Positions 6,936-14,273 of a stretch of DNA of 41,590 nucleotides are shown one piece after another. The notes under the pieces were generated by a model. It saw only the letters and a list, made by a program, of their open reading frames with translations, was not told the DNA's origin and searched no databases. Position numbers and translations under genes: made by a program. Position 1 is the first letter of the stretch. Each line of letters opens with the position of its first letter. This stretch comes from Abditibacteriota bacterium (GTDB lineage Bacteria > Armatimonadota > UBA5829): positions 1-41,590 of the forward strand of contig JAFSVJ010000019.1 in assembly GCA_017445025.1 (NCBI GenBank), in the 5' to 3' direction.

Positions 6936-8717
6936 CTAATAATACTCTATCTCACAATCTTTTGGCAAACCCGTTCTACTTAGATCCAATTCAAACCCTT
7001 TCGGCAACTTAATTGAACTTAATGTATGACAATCAAAAGCACCATCTTCAATTATTTTAACGCTTTTTGGAACAATTATATGGAATATATTACTATACCA
7101 AAAAGCATCACTTCCTATTTTCTTTACGGTTTTTGGAATATTAAGAGAAAATATTCTACAAGGACACATTATCAATTCAGTTATATCCTTATTATACAAC
7201 ACTCCTTTTCGTGATTTATAATAAAGGTTATTTTTATTTACTGTAATACTTTCAAGACGAGAAGCAAAAGCACTATCTTCAATTGTTTCCACACTTTCCG
7301 AAATTATTAATTTTCTTAATTCCGAACAATTCCCGAATGCGCCGGAATTAATAACCTTAACAGTATTAGGAACCCTAAAGGTTTTAACTTCTTTAAAACA
7401 GGTTTTTAGTTCCGTCATATCTCTGTTATACAACACTCCTCTGTGAAGTTCTAAATAGGGGTGATTTTTTGAAATTTTAATTGACTTAATACCACTGTCC
7501 AAAAAAGCATTTCCCTCAATCTCTTCAACATTTTTAGGTATTGATATTTCTCTAATTTTATTACAATCCGTAAAAGCACTGCCACGTATTTTCTTAACTG
7601 TTTTGGGTATGTTAAAAGATGTAATATTTTTCGGACATATTACAAGCTCACTCAAATCCCTACTGTAAACAGCTCCGTCAAGGGATTTAAAGAAAGGATT
7701 ATTATCATCTACAACAAAAGAAGATAAATTTTTGCAGTAATAAAAAGCATTTGAATCGATTTTTTCTACAGATTCCGGTATTTTTACACTCTTAAGTTTT
7801 TCACAGTCTTTAAAGGCATCTCTTCCTATTTTTAAACAAACATCCGGAATATCAGCAGAAACTATTCCTGTAGGTGCTTTAATTAAAGTATTATTCTCAT
7901 TAAAAATCATTCCATTGGCAGAAAATGAATATGGATTTTCCTTATCTACTTCAAAAGACACAAGATTTTCACAACCATCAAAAGCATCACCGTCTATCCA
8001 ACCGGTATTTTTAGGTATAAATATCTCTTTTAGTTTTTTACAACCGGAAAATAAATCTTCACTAATCTCTTCAAGATTTTCCGGGAGTTTTATTTCTTCC
8101 AAACTTTCACAAGTATCAAATGCATATCCCTCTATTGTTGTGACTGAATTCGGAATAACTATTTTTTTTATTTCTGTGCAACAATAAAAACCAAATTTAT
8201 TTATTATCTTTAGTGTATTCGGTAATTCTACAGATAAAATACCTCCCGGACAGGCAATTAATTCTGTCATATCTTTGTTATACAAAATACCCTTATACGA
8301 AGCAAAATAGGGATTATCTTTATCTACATTTATAGATTCTAAACTCCCACAATATTCAAATACTTTATCTTCAATATTATATACATTCTTAGGTATAAAA
8401 ATAGATTTCAATTTATCGCAACCATTAAAAGCTCCATACTCAATGGATTCCAAACTTTCGGGTAGATCTATTTTTTCAAAATCACAACCTGAAAACCCAA
8501 GTTCCCCAATTCCTATTAAAGTTTTAGGAAGAATAATTTCTTCTATTTGACTGAGATCTACATTATATTCAATGTTATTCCATCCCAAATCAAATGCAAG
8601 ATTACAAATATATTCTACACCTTCCGGTATAACAACCTTTTTTTCATTACCCGCATATCTTATAACTGCCTTTTTATTGTCAGTTAAATAAAGTCCATCA
8701 TCATTATTTTCTTTCAT
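6936..8717 (-). CDS. BspA-like leucine-rich-repeat (LRR_5) protein
   Basis: 593 residues made almost wholly of BspA/LRR_5-type repeats of about 23 residues with the core x-x-I-x-I-P-x-x-V-x-x-I-x-x-x-A-F-x-x-C. About five times the repeats are interrupted by an island of the type NPYFxSxxGVLYNKDMTELIxCP, so a larger unit of roughly 95-110 residues is also repeated. There is no signal peptide and no anchor: the protein begins MKENNDDGLYLTDNKKAV. That is unlike surface BspA proteins and suggests a cytosolic protein or an unusual export route. A GGAGGATATT ribosome site precedes the ATG. It stands alone between terminators. Function unknown. Confidence 0.88.
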   Translation of the reverse strand: MKENNDDGLYLTDNKKAVIRYAGNEKKVVIPEGVEYICNLAFDLGWNNIEYNVDLSQIEEIILPKTLIGIGELGFSGCDFEKIDLPESLESIEYGAFNGCDKLKSIFIPKNVYNIEDKVFEYCGSLESINVDKDNPYFASYKGILYNKDMTELIACPGGILSVELPNTLKIINKFGFYCCTEIKKIVIPNSVTTIEGYAFDTCESLEEIKLPENLEEISEDLFSGCKKLKEIFIPKNTGWIDGDAFDGCENLVSFEVDKENPYSFSANGMIFNENNTLIKAPTGIVSADIPDVCLKIGRDAFKDCEKLKSVKIPESVEKIDSNAFYYCKNLSSFVVDDNNPFFKSLDGAVYSRDLSELVICPKNITSFNIPKTVKKIRGSAFTDCNKIREISIPKNVEEIEGNAFLDSGIKSIKISKNHPYLELHRGVLYNRDMTELKTCFKEVKTFRVPNTVKVINSGAFGNCSELRKLIISESVETIEDSAFASRLESITVNKNNLYYKSRKGVLYNKDITELIMCPCRIFSLNIPKTVKKIGSDAFWYSNIFHIIVPKSVKIIEDGAFDCHTLSSIKLPKGFELDLSRTGLPKDCEIEYY

Positions 8718-8749
8718 AATAATATCCTCCGATTTTTTATTACAATATA

Positions 8750-8779
8750 ATTATACACTATACAAAACCAATATAACAA
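8750..8779 (-). promoter_or_regulatory. Promoter of the LRR gene
   Basis: Minus strand TTGTTA (8779-8774), 18-nt spacer, TGTATAAT with the -10 at 8755-8750, about 25 bases before the ribosome site. Confidence 0.65.
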
Positions 8780-8851
8780 CCGGAAAAGGGATTTTTATAA
8801 ATAATTAATTTTTCTGTCGTAAATTTATATCAATTTGTGTAAAAAGAAAAA

Positions 8852-8867
8852 GGAGCCTCTCGGCTCC
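8852..8867 (-). terminator. Terminator after the iron alcohol dehydrogenase
   Basis: GGAGCC-GAGA-GGCTCC on the minus strand, followed by a T-rich tail with one C. It begins about 20 bases after the stop codon at 8886. The plus strand also carries a T run, so it could act in both directions. Confidence 0.85.
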
Positions 8868-8885
8868 TTTTTTTATTTTCTTCAT

Positions 8886-10061
8886 TTACATAGCTTTCTT
8901 AATGATATCTGTGGTTTCTTCCATGGACAGTTGTTTTCTATCAAGGTCAAAGAGACCGCCCATTGTATCATAAGCGTTTTGAGCAATATATTCAGCCTTA
9001 TTGGGATCTACACCAAAATCGGTTAAACAAAGCTTGTCCACACCACATTTTACCTTTAATTCTTTCAAAGCGTCAATAAAAGACTTGGCAGCTTCACTTT
9101 CACTCATTCCGCTGATATTAACGCCCAAGGCTTGTGCCATTTTTGCCAGAAGGTCATCAATGTGTCCCAAAAAAGCTTCGTAATATGACACACTGATAGA
9201 AATCAAAGCAGCTCCGTGAGGCACCTTAGGATAAATACCGCTGATAGCGTGAGCTATGGAGTGTTCACTGGTGCAACAGGAATAGGTTTCCACAAAACCG
9301 GCAATTGTGTTTGCATAAGCAACATACTCTCTTGCTTCAATATTGTCAGGTTCATTAACAGCCACAGGCAACCATTTGCCTATAAGTTCAATAGCTTTAA
9401 TTGACATAGCTTCTGACAGGGGGTTGGCAATACTTGCAATAAAACCTTCAGTAGAGTGGAAAAGGGCGTCAAAACCTTGGTAGGCTGTCATATTCTTTGG
9501 CACAGAAGTCATCAATTCCGGGTCAACTATGGAAATGGTGGGGAAAGTTCCCTCATAACCGAAACCTATTTTTTCCTCACCGTTGGTAATAACGGTCCAA
9601 GGGTCAGCTTCCGTTCCCGTTCCGGCAGTGGTGGTAATGGCAATTACGGGAAGAGGTTTGTTTGGCACAGGCTCACCTTTACCTGTTCCGCCGGAGATAT
9701 AGTCCCAATAGTCTCCCGGGTTTGTAGCCATAACAGCTATGGCCTTTCCGCTGTCAATGGTAGATCCTCCGCCTAAGGCTACAACCATATCACAACCTGT
9801 CTTTTTGGCAAGAGCAGCCCCTTCCATAACATGTTCTTTAATGGGGTTAGGAAGAATTTTATCATATAATTCATAGGGAATACCGACTTCCCCGAGTATA
9901 CCTGTAAGTTTATCAAGATAACCGAATTTTCTCATAGAAGTTCCGGCTGAGATAACCACCAAAGCCTTCTTTCCCGGAAGTTTTTCTGTCTTTAACTTAT
10001 TGATTGCACCTGCACCGAAATGAATTTTGGCAGGCATAAAAGCTGTAAACTCATTAAGCAT
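8886..10061 (-). CDS. Iron-containing alcohol dehydrogenase
   Basis: A 391-residue group III (iron-type) alcohol dehydrogenase, NAD(P)-dependent, interconverting an aldehyde and an alcohol. The nucleotide-binding GGGSTIDSGKA begins at residue 97. The TTAGTGTEADPW block is at 144-155. The metal ligands are expected to be D198 and H202 (GFDALFHSTEG), H267 and H282 (EHSIAHAISGIYPKVPHG). Length is normal. Substrate cannot be read from sequence; relatives include butanol, lactaldehyde and 1,3-propanediol dehydrogenases. It has its own promoter and a 12-bp palindrome upstream, so it is not simply the tail of the CoA ligase/ACT operon, although reduction of aryl aldehydes would fit that neighbourhood. 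Confidence 0.93.
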   Translation of the reverse strand: MLNEFTAFMPAKIHFGAGAINKLKTEKLPGKKALVVISAGTSMRKFGYLDKLTGILGEVGIPYELYDKILPNPIKEHVMEGAALAKKTGCDMVVALGGGSTIDSGKAIAVMATNPGDYWDYISGGTGKGEPVPNKPLPVIAITTTAGTGTEADPWTVITNGEEKIGFGYEGTFPTISIVDPELMTSVPKNMTAYQGFDALFHSTEGFIASIANPLSEAMSIKAIELIGKWLPVAVNEPDNIEAREYVAYANTIAGFVETYSCCTSEHSIAHAISGIYPKVPHGAALISISVSYYEAFLGHIDDLLAKMAQALGVNISGMSESEAAKSFIDALKELKVKCGVDKLCLTDFGVDPNKAEYIAQNAYDTMGGLFDLDRKQLSMEETTDIIKKAM

Positions 10062-10081
10062 AGTTTGCTCTCCTTAATACA

Positions 10082-10119
10082 AATTATAGTAGCCTATTTA
10101 TAAACAAGCTACTATAATT
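10082..10119. promoter_or_regulatory. 12-bp palindrome at the alcohol dehydrogenase start site
   Basis: AATTATAGTAGC (10082-10093) and GCTACTATAATT (10108-10119) form a perfect inverted repeat with a 14-bp centre. It begins next to the -10 and spans the predicted start, so it may be a repressor operator or a 5' leader hairpin. Its right half (AACAAGCTACTATA, 10103-10116) recurs at 13430-13443. Confidence 0.55.
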
Positions 10120-10148
10120 ATTTTACCATATTTTTAACAAATTGTCAT
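10120..10148 (-). promoter_or_regulatory. Promoter of the iron alcohol dehydrogenase
   Basis: Minus strand ATGACA (10148-10143), 17-nt spacer, TGGTAAAAT with the -10 TAAAAT at 10125-10120. Confidence 0.6.
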
Positions 10149-10160
10149 TTTTTAAGATTT

Positions 10161-10574
10161 TTAAAAACCTTTTAAAATCTTAATTCCGTTGTCTGCCAAA
10201 ACAGCTTCAAGCTTCTCCGGAGAATCACTTCTCATGGCAAAGTATGCTTTTGAGCCTTGCTCAATTACACAACCGGAGGCGTCTTTGATGTTAAGACCTG
10301 CTTCATCAACGATCTTGAAAAGCTTTGAAATTGAACCGACTTTGTCCTCTATTTCAACTATAACGGATTTTTCGAGTGCAACGGTAAAGTTCTCGTCAAA
10401 AAGAATATCTCTTGCTTCTTTGGGCTTGTCTGTAAACACACGCAACACACCGAATTGACCGTTATCGTCTACATCAATCATAAAGATGTTAATATTGTTT
10501 TTAGCCAGAACTTCTGTGACCTTTGCCAACTTTCCTGACTTATTTTCCATAAAAACTGATACAGCGTTGTACAT
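10161..10574 (-). CDS. Tandem ACT-domain amino-acid sensor protein
   Basis: 137 residues forming two ACT domains (about 1-66 and 67-137). The first has FMENKSGKLAKVTEVLAKNNINI and the second has VEIEDKVGSISKLFKIVDEAGLNI, both with the usual beta-alpha-beta start and the Gly before the first helix. Stand-alone ACT proteins of this type commonly sit beside phenylacetate-CoA ligase genes and are thought to bind an amino acid. Here it starts 12 bases after the ligase stop with its own ribosome site AAGGAGAG. Given the aromatic leader peptide upstream of the ligase, an aromatic amino acid is a reasonable ligand guess. Confidence 0.88.
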   Translation of the reverse strand: MYNAVSVFMENKSGKLAKVTEVLAKNNINIFMIDVDDNGQFGVLRVFTDKPKEARDILFDENFTVALEKSVIVEIEDKVGSISKLFKIVDEAGLNIKDASGCVIEQGSKAYFAMRSDSPEKLEAVLADNGIKILKGF

Positions 10575-10586
10575 AATCTACTCTCC

Positions 10587-11894
10587 TTATTCGTCTCTCT
10601 TGTCAACAACTCTCTTGGCCTTACCTACGGATGCGGGAAGAGAACCTTGTTCAACCAAATTAACTATAACTCTAAATCCTAACTGATCTCTTAATTCGGC
10701 AGCAAGTTTAGCTTTTTGTTCTTTAAGAACATCCATATTTCCGCTAAACTCATTTCTGTTAACTTCAACTTCAATAGTCATTCTGTCAAGGAAGTTTTCT
10801 TTTGTTAAAGTAATTAAGTAGTTACCGCCAAGCCATTTGTGCTTCATAATAACTTCTTCAATTTGACTTGGGAAGCAGTTTACACCGCTGACAATTAACA
10901 TATCATCACTTCTACCCACGAATCTGGCAATTCTCTTGTGAACCATACCGCAAGGACACTCACCGGGCATAATGTATGTTAAGTCTTTGGTTCGGTAACG
11001 AAGGATAGGCATACCTTCTCTTCTTAAAAGGGTGAGAACCAATTCTCCCACTTCTCCGTCAGGAACAGGCTCTAAAGTGCCCGGGTCAATAATTTCAACA
11101 ATGTAGGAATCTTCCCAAATGTGCATACCGTTTTGTTCGAGACATTCAATACCTACACCGGGTCCGTTCATTTCTGAAAGGCCGTAGTTGTTGTAAACCT
11201 TAATACCGTATAAGAATTCAAGTCTTTTTCTGAATTCTTCGGTGTAGGGTTCCGCACCACAGATAGCTCTCTTAATAGGCAAGCTTCTTGGGTCTTCCCC
11301 GTTTTCAATCATGGTTTCGGCAACGTGCATAAAGTATGAAGGAGTCACGTGAACACCGGTCACATTGAAGTCACGGATTAACATAAGCTGTCTTTGTGTG
11401 TTTCCGGCACCGGCGGGTATAGTCCACATACCTAATTTTTCTGCGGCCATGTGAATTCCCAAACCACCGGAGAAAAGACCATATCCTGACATGTTTTGGA
11501 AAACGTAGTCTTTTGTAAATCCTGAAGCCCAAAGAGAACGAGCCATAATTTCTGACCAGTTTTCAACATCTTGCTTTGTGTGCATGATGGCAGTGGGCTT
11601 TCCTGTGGTTCCTGAGGAAGTGTGCATTCTCACAATCTCACTTGGATCAACACTTAACATACCTGCAGGGTATGATTCTCTCAAATCAACTTTAGTGGTA
11701 AAAGGTAATTTGGTAATATCATCTGCAGATTTAATATCCTCAGGGTTAATACCCAATTCCTTAAACTTTTTAGCGTACCAAGGGCTCTTGGCAGCTTGTT
11801 TAACTTGTATTGGCAATCTTTCGTCTTGCCAAGCCTTTAATTCTTCTCGGGACATGTGAGCGAAACGTAACCCGATTAAATCTTGTTCTTCCAT
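10587..11894 (-). CDS. paaK: Phenylacetate/aryl-acetate CoA ligase
   Basis: A 435-residue adenylate-forming ligase of the PaaK family, which couples phenylacetate or a related aryl acid to CoA using ATP. The phosphate loop TSSGTTGKP is at residues 92-100. YNNYGLSEMNGPGVGIEC and the YRTKDLT block follow, with a C-terminal PaaK domain. Length is typical. In strict anaerobes such ligases do not feed aerobic ring cleavage. They act with indolepyruvate-type oxidoreductases, either degrading aromatic amino acids or building them from phenylacetate and indoleacetate; no such oxidoreductase is in the window. The ribosome site AAGGAAGG precedes the ATG. Transcription appears controlled by the Tyr/Trp attenuator at 11936-12066, which favours the biosynthetic direction. 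Confidence 0.93.
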   Translation of the reverse strand: MEEQDLIGLRFAHMSREELKAWQDERLPIQVKQAAKSPWYAKKFKELGINPEDIKSADDITKLPFTTKVDLRESYPAGMLSVDPSEIVRMHTSSGTTGKPTAIMHTKQDVENWSEIMARSLWASGFTKDYVFQNMSGYGLFSGGLGIHMAAEKLGMWTIPAGAGNTQRQLMLIRDFNVTGVHVTPSYFMHVAETMIENGEDPRSLPIKRAICGAEPYTEEFRKRLEFLYGIKVYNNYGLSEMNGPGVGIECLEQNGMHIWEDSYIVEIIDPGTLEPVPDGEVGELVLTLLRREGMPILRYRTKDLTYIMPGECPCGMVHKRIARFVGRSDDMLIVSGVNCFPSQIEEVIMKHKWLGGNYLITLTKENFLDRMTIEVEVNRNEFSGNMDVLKEQKAKLAAELRDQLGFRVIVNLVEQGSLPASVGKAKRVVDKRDE

Positions 11895-11928
11895 TTTTTC
11901 CTTCCTTAAATTAAATTATTTTTGACAT

Positions 11929-11954
11929 AAAAAAAGACCACAAAATTTGCGGTC
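11929..11954 (-). terminator. Second terminator of the paaK attenuator
   Basis: Minus strand GACCGC-AAATTTT-GTGGTC followed by seven T residues, 16 bases after the first terminator's T run begins and about 35 bases before paaK. The 5' arm (ACCGC) can instead pair with GCGGU of the first terminator's 3' arm, so both terminators could be disrupted together. Confidence 0.75.
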
Positions 11955-11957
11955 ATT

Positions 11958-11982
11958 AAAAAACCGCGGCTGAGCACCGCGG
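11958..11982 (-). terminator. First terminator of the paaK attenuator
   Basis: Minus strand CCGCGG-TGCTCAG-CCGCGG (11982-11964) followed by six T residues. The 5' arm and loop (GCGGTGCTC) can alternatively pair with GAGTGCCGC, which directly follows the leader-peptide stop codon. Confidence 0.85.
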
Positions 11983-12006
11983 AGGTATAACAAATTAGCG
12001 GCACTC

Positions 12007-12063
12007 TTAACAAGAATACCAATAATAATAAGCATTATTAATTTTTAAAGCTACATTTTTCAT
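12007..12063 (-). CDS. Leader peptide of the paaK attenuator (Tyr/Trp-rich)
   Basis: An 18-codon reading frame, MKNVALKINNAYYYWYSC then TAA, lying between the promoter and the tandem terminators. Four Tyr codons and one Trp codon fall in five consecutive positions (12-16), as expected of a peptide on which a ribosome stalls when Tyr- or Trp-tRNA is short. The codons UGG-UAU-UCU-U form the 5' arm of a 9-bp stem with AAGAGUGCC just after the stop, the classic protector hairpin. The predicted transcription start is only about 3 bases before the ATG, so translation would be leaderless; this is the weak point of the call. Confidence 0.7.
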   Translation of the reverse strand: MKNVALKINNAYYYWYSC

Positions 12064-12072
12064 ACCAACTAT

Positions 12073-12102
12073 ATTATACCACAAAAAATATAGGTTTGTC
12101 AA
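12073..12102 (-). promoter_or_regulatory. Promoter of the leader peptide-paaK-ACT transcript
   Basis: Minus strand TTGACA (12102-12097), 18-nt spacer, TGGTATAAT with the -10 at 12078-12073. It closely resembles the tRNA promoter at 271-300 (TTGACAAACC, TTTTGTGGTATAATATA). Confidence 0.85.
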
Positions 12103-12207
12103 GTCCTAAAAGCCTAATTTTGGGATTTTTTGAAAAATTTTTTTTAATACGAATTGTAATTGTTTCTTTTGCTATTACATTTCACAGACTTAAACCAAAT
12201 AAAGTTT

Positions 12208-13125
12208 TTATTTTTTATATATTTTATTCAAATCGTCAATCATAAATTCCCAATCATGATTATTCAAATAAAAATATTCATATTCTTCGTTTAATAACTT
12301 ATCAAAATCTTCTTTACTTTTTTGCCCAATATATTTAAAAAGCAACTTTTTTACTTCTTGGGTATAATATATTGCATCAGGATATTCTTTTATGAATTCT
12401 CTGCATTCTGTCTCAAAACCTTTAAAATTCGAGTTTAATTCATATATATTATTCCTATTAACTTTAGGATTTTGGCGTTCAAGCATAAAAATATGATGTG
12501 ATAAAATCTCTAAAAAATAATATTTGGATGCAATTATCAAACTTTCATTTTTACTTTTTTGGATACTTAAATATTTATTATATATAGGTTCAATGTTACA
12601 CCAATAATCAAATTTTAATAAATTACTATTGAGAAAATATAAATCCTCCATATAAGTATTATGATTGTTTATAACTTGAAATTCCAAAAAAGGATCCATC
12701 ATTTTAAAAAACTTTGAACCAACAAGAGAATACAATCCTGTTGGAAAACCATATTTTTTATATTCTAAGATGTTAAAATTTGGATAAATAACATAATCAC
12801 AAGATCTATATTTACCAATATCAAGTTTTATATTAGGTGATATTCTTTTAGCTATAGCAGCAGCAATCCATGGCGTTAATTTATAGTTTTTATCAACATT
12901 AATATCAACAATATAATGATTAGAACTGATATCGTTTATATTTACTGGTTTTTCAGTATTATTTTGAACAATAACTCTATATACAATAGGTTGCCCTATT
13001 AATTCATAATCATCCATAATAACGGTCCAATCTAAATCGTCATATTGAAATGTAAATTCTTTTCCAAATACCATTCCGGAAAACAGCACAAAAATAAATG
13101 TTACTAACAAAGCAAGCTTTTTCAT
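12208..13125 (-). CDS. Exported hypothetical protein
   Basis: I do not recognise the family. The start is placed at the ATG at 13125 (305 residues), because a GTGAGGTG ribosome site lies 8 bases before it and residues 1-21 then form a clean signal peptide (MKKLALLVTFIFVLFSGMVFG, cut before KEF). A longer frame opens 27 bases upstream without a ribosome site. After the signal come beta-rich residues (about 20-105, with IVQNNTEKPVNI resembling an immunoglobulin-like strand pair) and a Tyr/Asn-rich, mostly helical C-terminal half. Base composition is more AT-rich than the flanking housekeeping genes. It is monocistronic, with its own promoter. Confidence 0.8.
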   Translation of the reverse strand: MKKLALLVTFIFVLFSGMVFGKEFTFQYDDLDWTVIMDDYELIGQPIVYRVIVQNNTEKPVNINDISSNHYIVDINVDKNYKLTPWIAAAIAKRISPNIKLDIGKYRSCDYVIYPNFNILEYKKYGFPTGLYSLVGSKFFKMMDPFLEFQVINNHNTYMEDLYFLNSNLLKFDYWCNIEPIYNKYLSIQKSKNESLIIASKYYFLEILSHHIFMLERQNPKVNRNNIYELNSNFKGFETECREFIKEYPDAIYYTQEVKKLLFKYIGQKSKEDFDKLLNEEYEYFYLNNHDWEFMIDDLNKIYKK

Positions 13126-13226
13126 AATAAACACCTCACAAATAATAAACAAAAAAAATAAAAAGATATTAAAACATATTAGGTTATAAATGTTTTTTTT
13201 AAATAATTTAAAATACCTACAATTAT

Positions 13227-13255
13227 CTTATACCTTATTTTTCAAGGTTTGTCAA
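13227..13255 (-). promoter_or_regulatory. Promoter of the exported hypothetical protein
   Basis: Minus strand TTGACA (13255-13250), 17-nt spacer, TATAAG (13232-13227). It again begins CTTGACAAACC, as in the tRNA and paaK promoters. Confidence 0.7.
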
Positions 13256-13387
13256 GTGATAAAACCATATTTTTTGAAAATATAATATTTTTTATTAATT
13301 GTTTATAAAGTCATTATATCCGGGTAGAGTAATTTTATTTTTGATTGACTAAAGGTATATAATTTTGTGAATGTTTTTTAGAATAAT

Positions 13388-13424
13388 CCCCCACGAGAAA
13401 ATCTATGTTTTTTCATCGTGGGGG
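13388..13424. repeat. C/G-capped hairpin, copy 1
   Basis: CCCCCACGA (13388-13396) and TCGTGGGGG (13416-13424) form a perfect 9-bp stem, with GAAAA/TTTTTC extending into the loop. It shares the TTTTTCATCGTGGGGGG edge with the hairpins at 18971-19002 and 27059-27094. Confidence 0.75.
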
Positions 13425-13505
13425 GATAAAACAAGCTACTATATAGTTTTAAGTTCTTTCTCAAAATAACATTTATGTAAATAACAATTACAATCTTATT
13501 TTTAT

Positions 13506-13715
13506 AAAAAAACTCTCAAATTCCCTAAAAATACCTGTTTTTTTGCTTAACGTAATTTCTATTTTCGTGTCTCCTTGACATTCACTCGTATTGAAACAAA
13601 ATCCTAATGGTCTTTTCCTTATGCTTTTGTCCCACTACTCGTTCATTACAGTCGACGACTACAATACGAAATCACTTGTAAAAAAACAATCTTTTTGGTA
13701 ATTTGAGAGTTTTTT
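13506..13715. repeat. 210-bp inverted-repeat element after frr
   Basis: The ends AAAAAACTCTCAAATT (from 13507) and AATTTGAGAGTTTTTT (13700-13715) are 16-bp perfect inverted repeats. Further inside are the inverted pairs GTTTTTTT/AAAAAAAC and TCGTATTG/CAATACGA, so most of the element could fold as one long interrupted hairpin. No reading frame of note. The right end directly abuts the frr stop codon. It could be a MITE-like insertion, a structured RNA, or an elaborate terminator of the rpsB operon. The rest of the 13126-13715 gap holds the promoter at 13227, the hairpin at 13388 and otherwise nothing I recognise. Confidence 0.65.
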
Positions 13716-14273
13716 CTAAATAGTTTTCAATTCTTTTTCTTTTGCGGCTGTGGCAGCATCAATCTCTTTAATATATTTATCCGTTGCCTTTTGGATAATA
13801 TCATTTTCTTTCTTGAGATCGTCTTCTGTTATAACAGAATCTTTCTGTTCCTTTTTAAGCTTTTCATTAGCTTCACGTCGAACGTTTCTAATAGCCACCT
13901 TATGCTCTTCGGATTTCTTCATAAGCTTTTTGATTAACTCTTTTCTTCTCTCTTCGTTAAGAGGAGGAATGTTAAGTCTTATGTTAGCTCCGTCGTTGTT
14001 GGGGTTTATACTCAAATCAGAATTTAAAATAGCTTTCTCAATATCTTTCAAAATATTGGCATCGTAAGGCTTAATTAAAATCTGACTTGGTTCGGGAATA
14101 CTGATACCCGCAATTTGGTTAATTGGTGTGGGAGTTCCATAGTATTCCACCATAATCCCGTCAAGCATTTTGGCATTGGCTTTACCGGTTCTTAAAGTAT
14201 CAAAGTCCTCTTTTGCAAAAGCTACGGCTGACTTCATTTTTTCTTCAGATTTATCTATAACAGCTTTGGACAT
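13716..14273 (-). CDS. frr: Ribosome recycling factor
   Basis: 185 residues, the standard length. It splits post-termination ribosomes together with EF-G. Family blocks visible: the N-terminal LRTGKANAKMLDGI, YYGTPTPINQIA, the middle ISIPEPSQILIKPYD, then INPNNDGANIRLNIPPLNEERRKEL and the C-terminal EHKVAIRNVRREANEKLKK helix. Its start lies directly after the pyrH stop (TAAATG). Last gene of rpsB-tsf-pyrH-frr. No uppS/cdsA follows, unlike in many bacteria; the inverted-repeat element at 13506-13715 does. Confidence 0.97.
   Translation of the reverse strand: MSKAVIDKSEEKMKSAVAFAKEDFDTLRTGKANAKMLDGIMVEYYGTPTPINQIAGISIPEPSQILIKPYDANILKDIEKAILNSDLSINPNNDGANIRLNIPPLNEERRKELIKKLMKKSEEHKVAIRNVRREANEKLKKEQKDSVITEDDLKKENDIIQKATDKYIKEIDAATAAKEKELKTI

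Noticed and set aside
12007..12063. Leader frame as a small stable RNA gene, given its tRNA-like promoter and terminators
   Set aside because: A separate RNA of about 100 nt is possible, but the aromatic codon run and the three consistent alternative stems fit attenuation more specifically.
11936..12066. T-box riboswitch upstream of paaK
   Set aside because: The GC-rich CACCGCGG string recalls a T-box antiterminator, but it reads that way only on the plus strand, and the AGGGUGGNACCGCG core is absent from the transcript strand. The peptide-based attenuator explains the region better.
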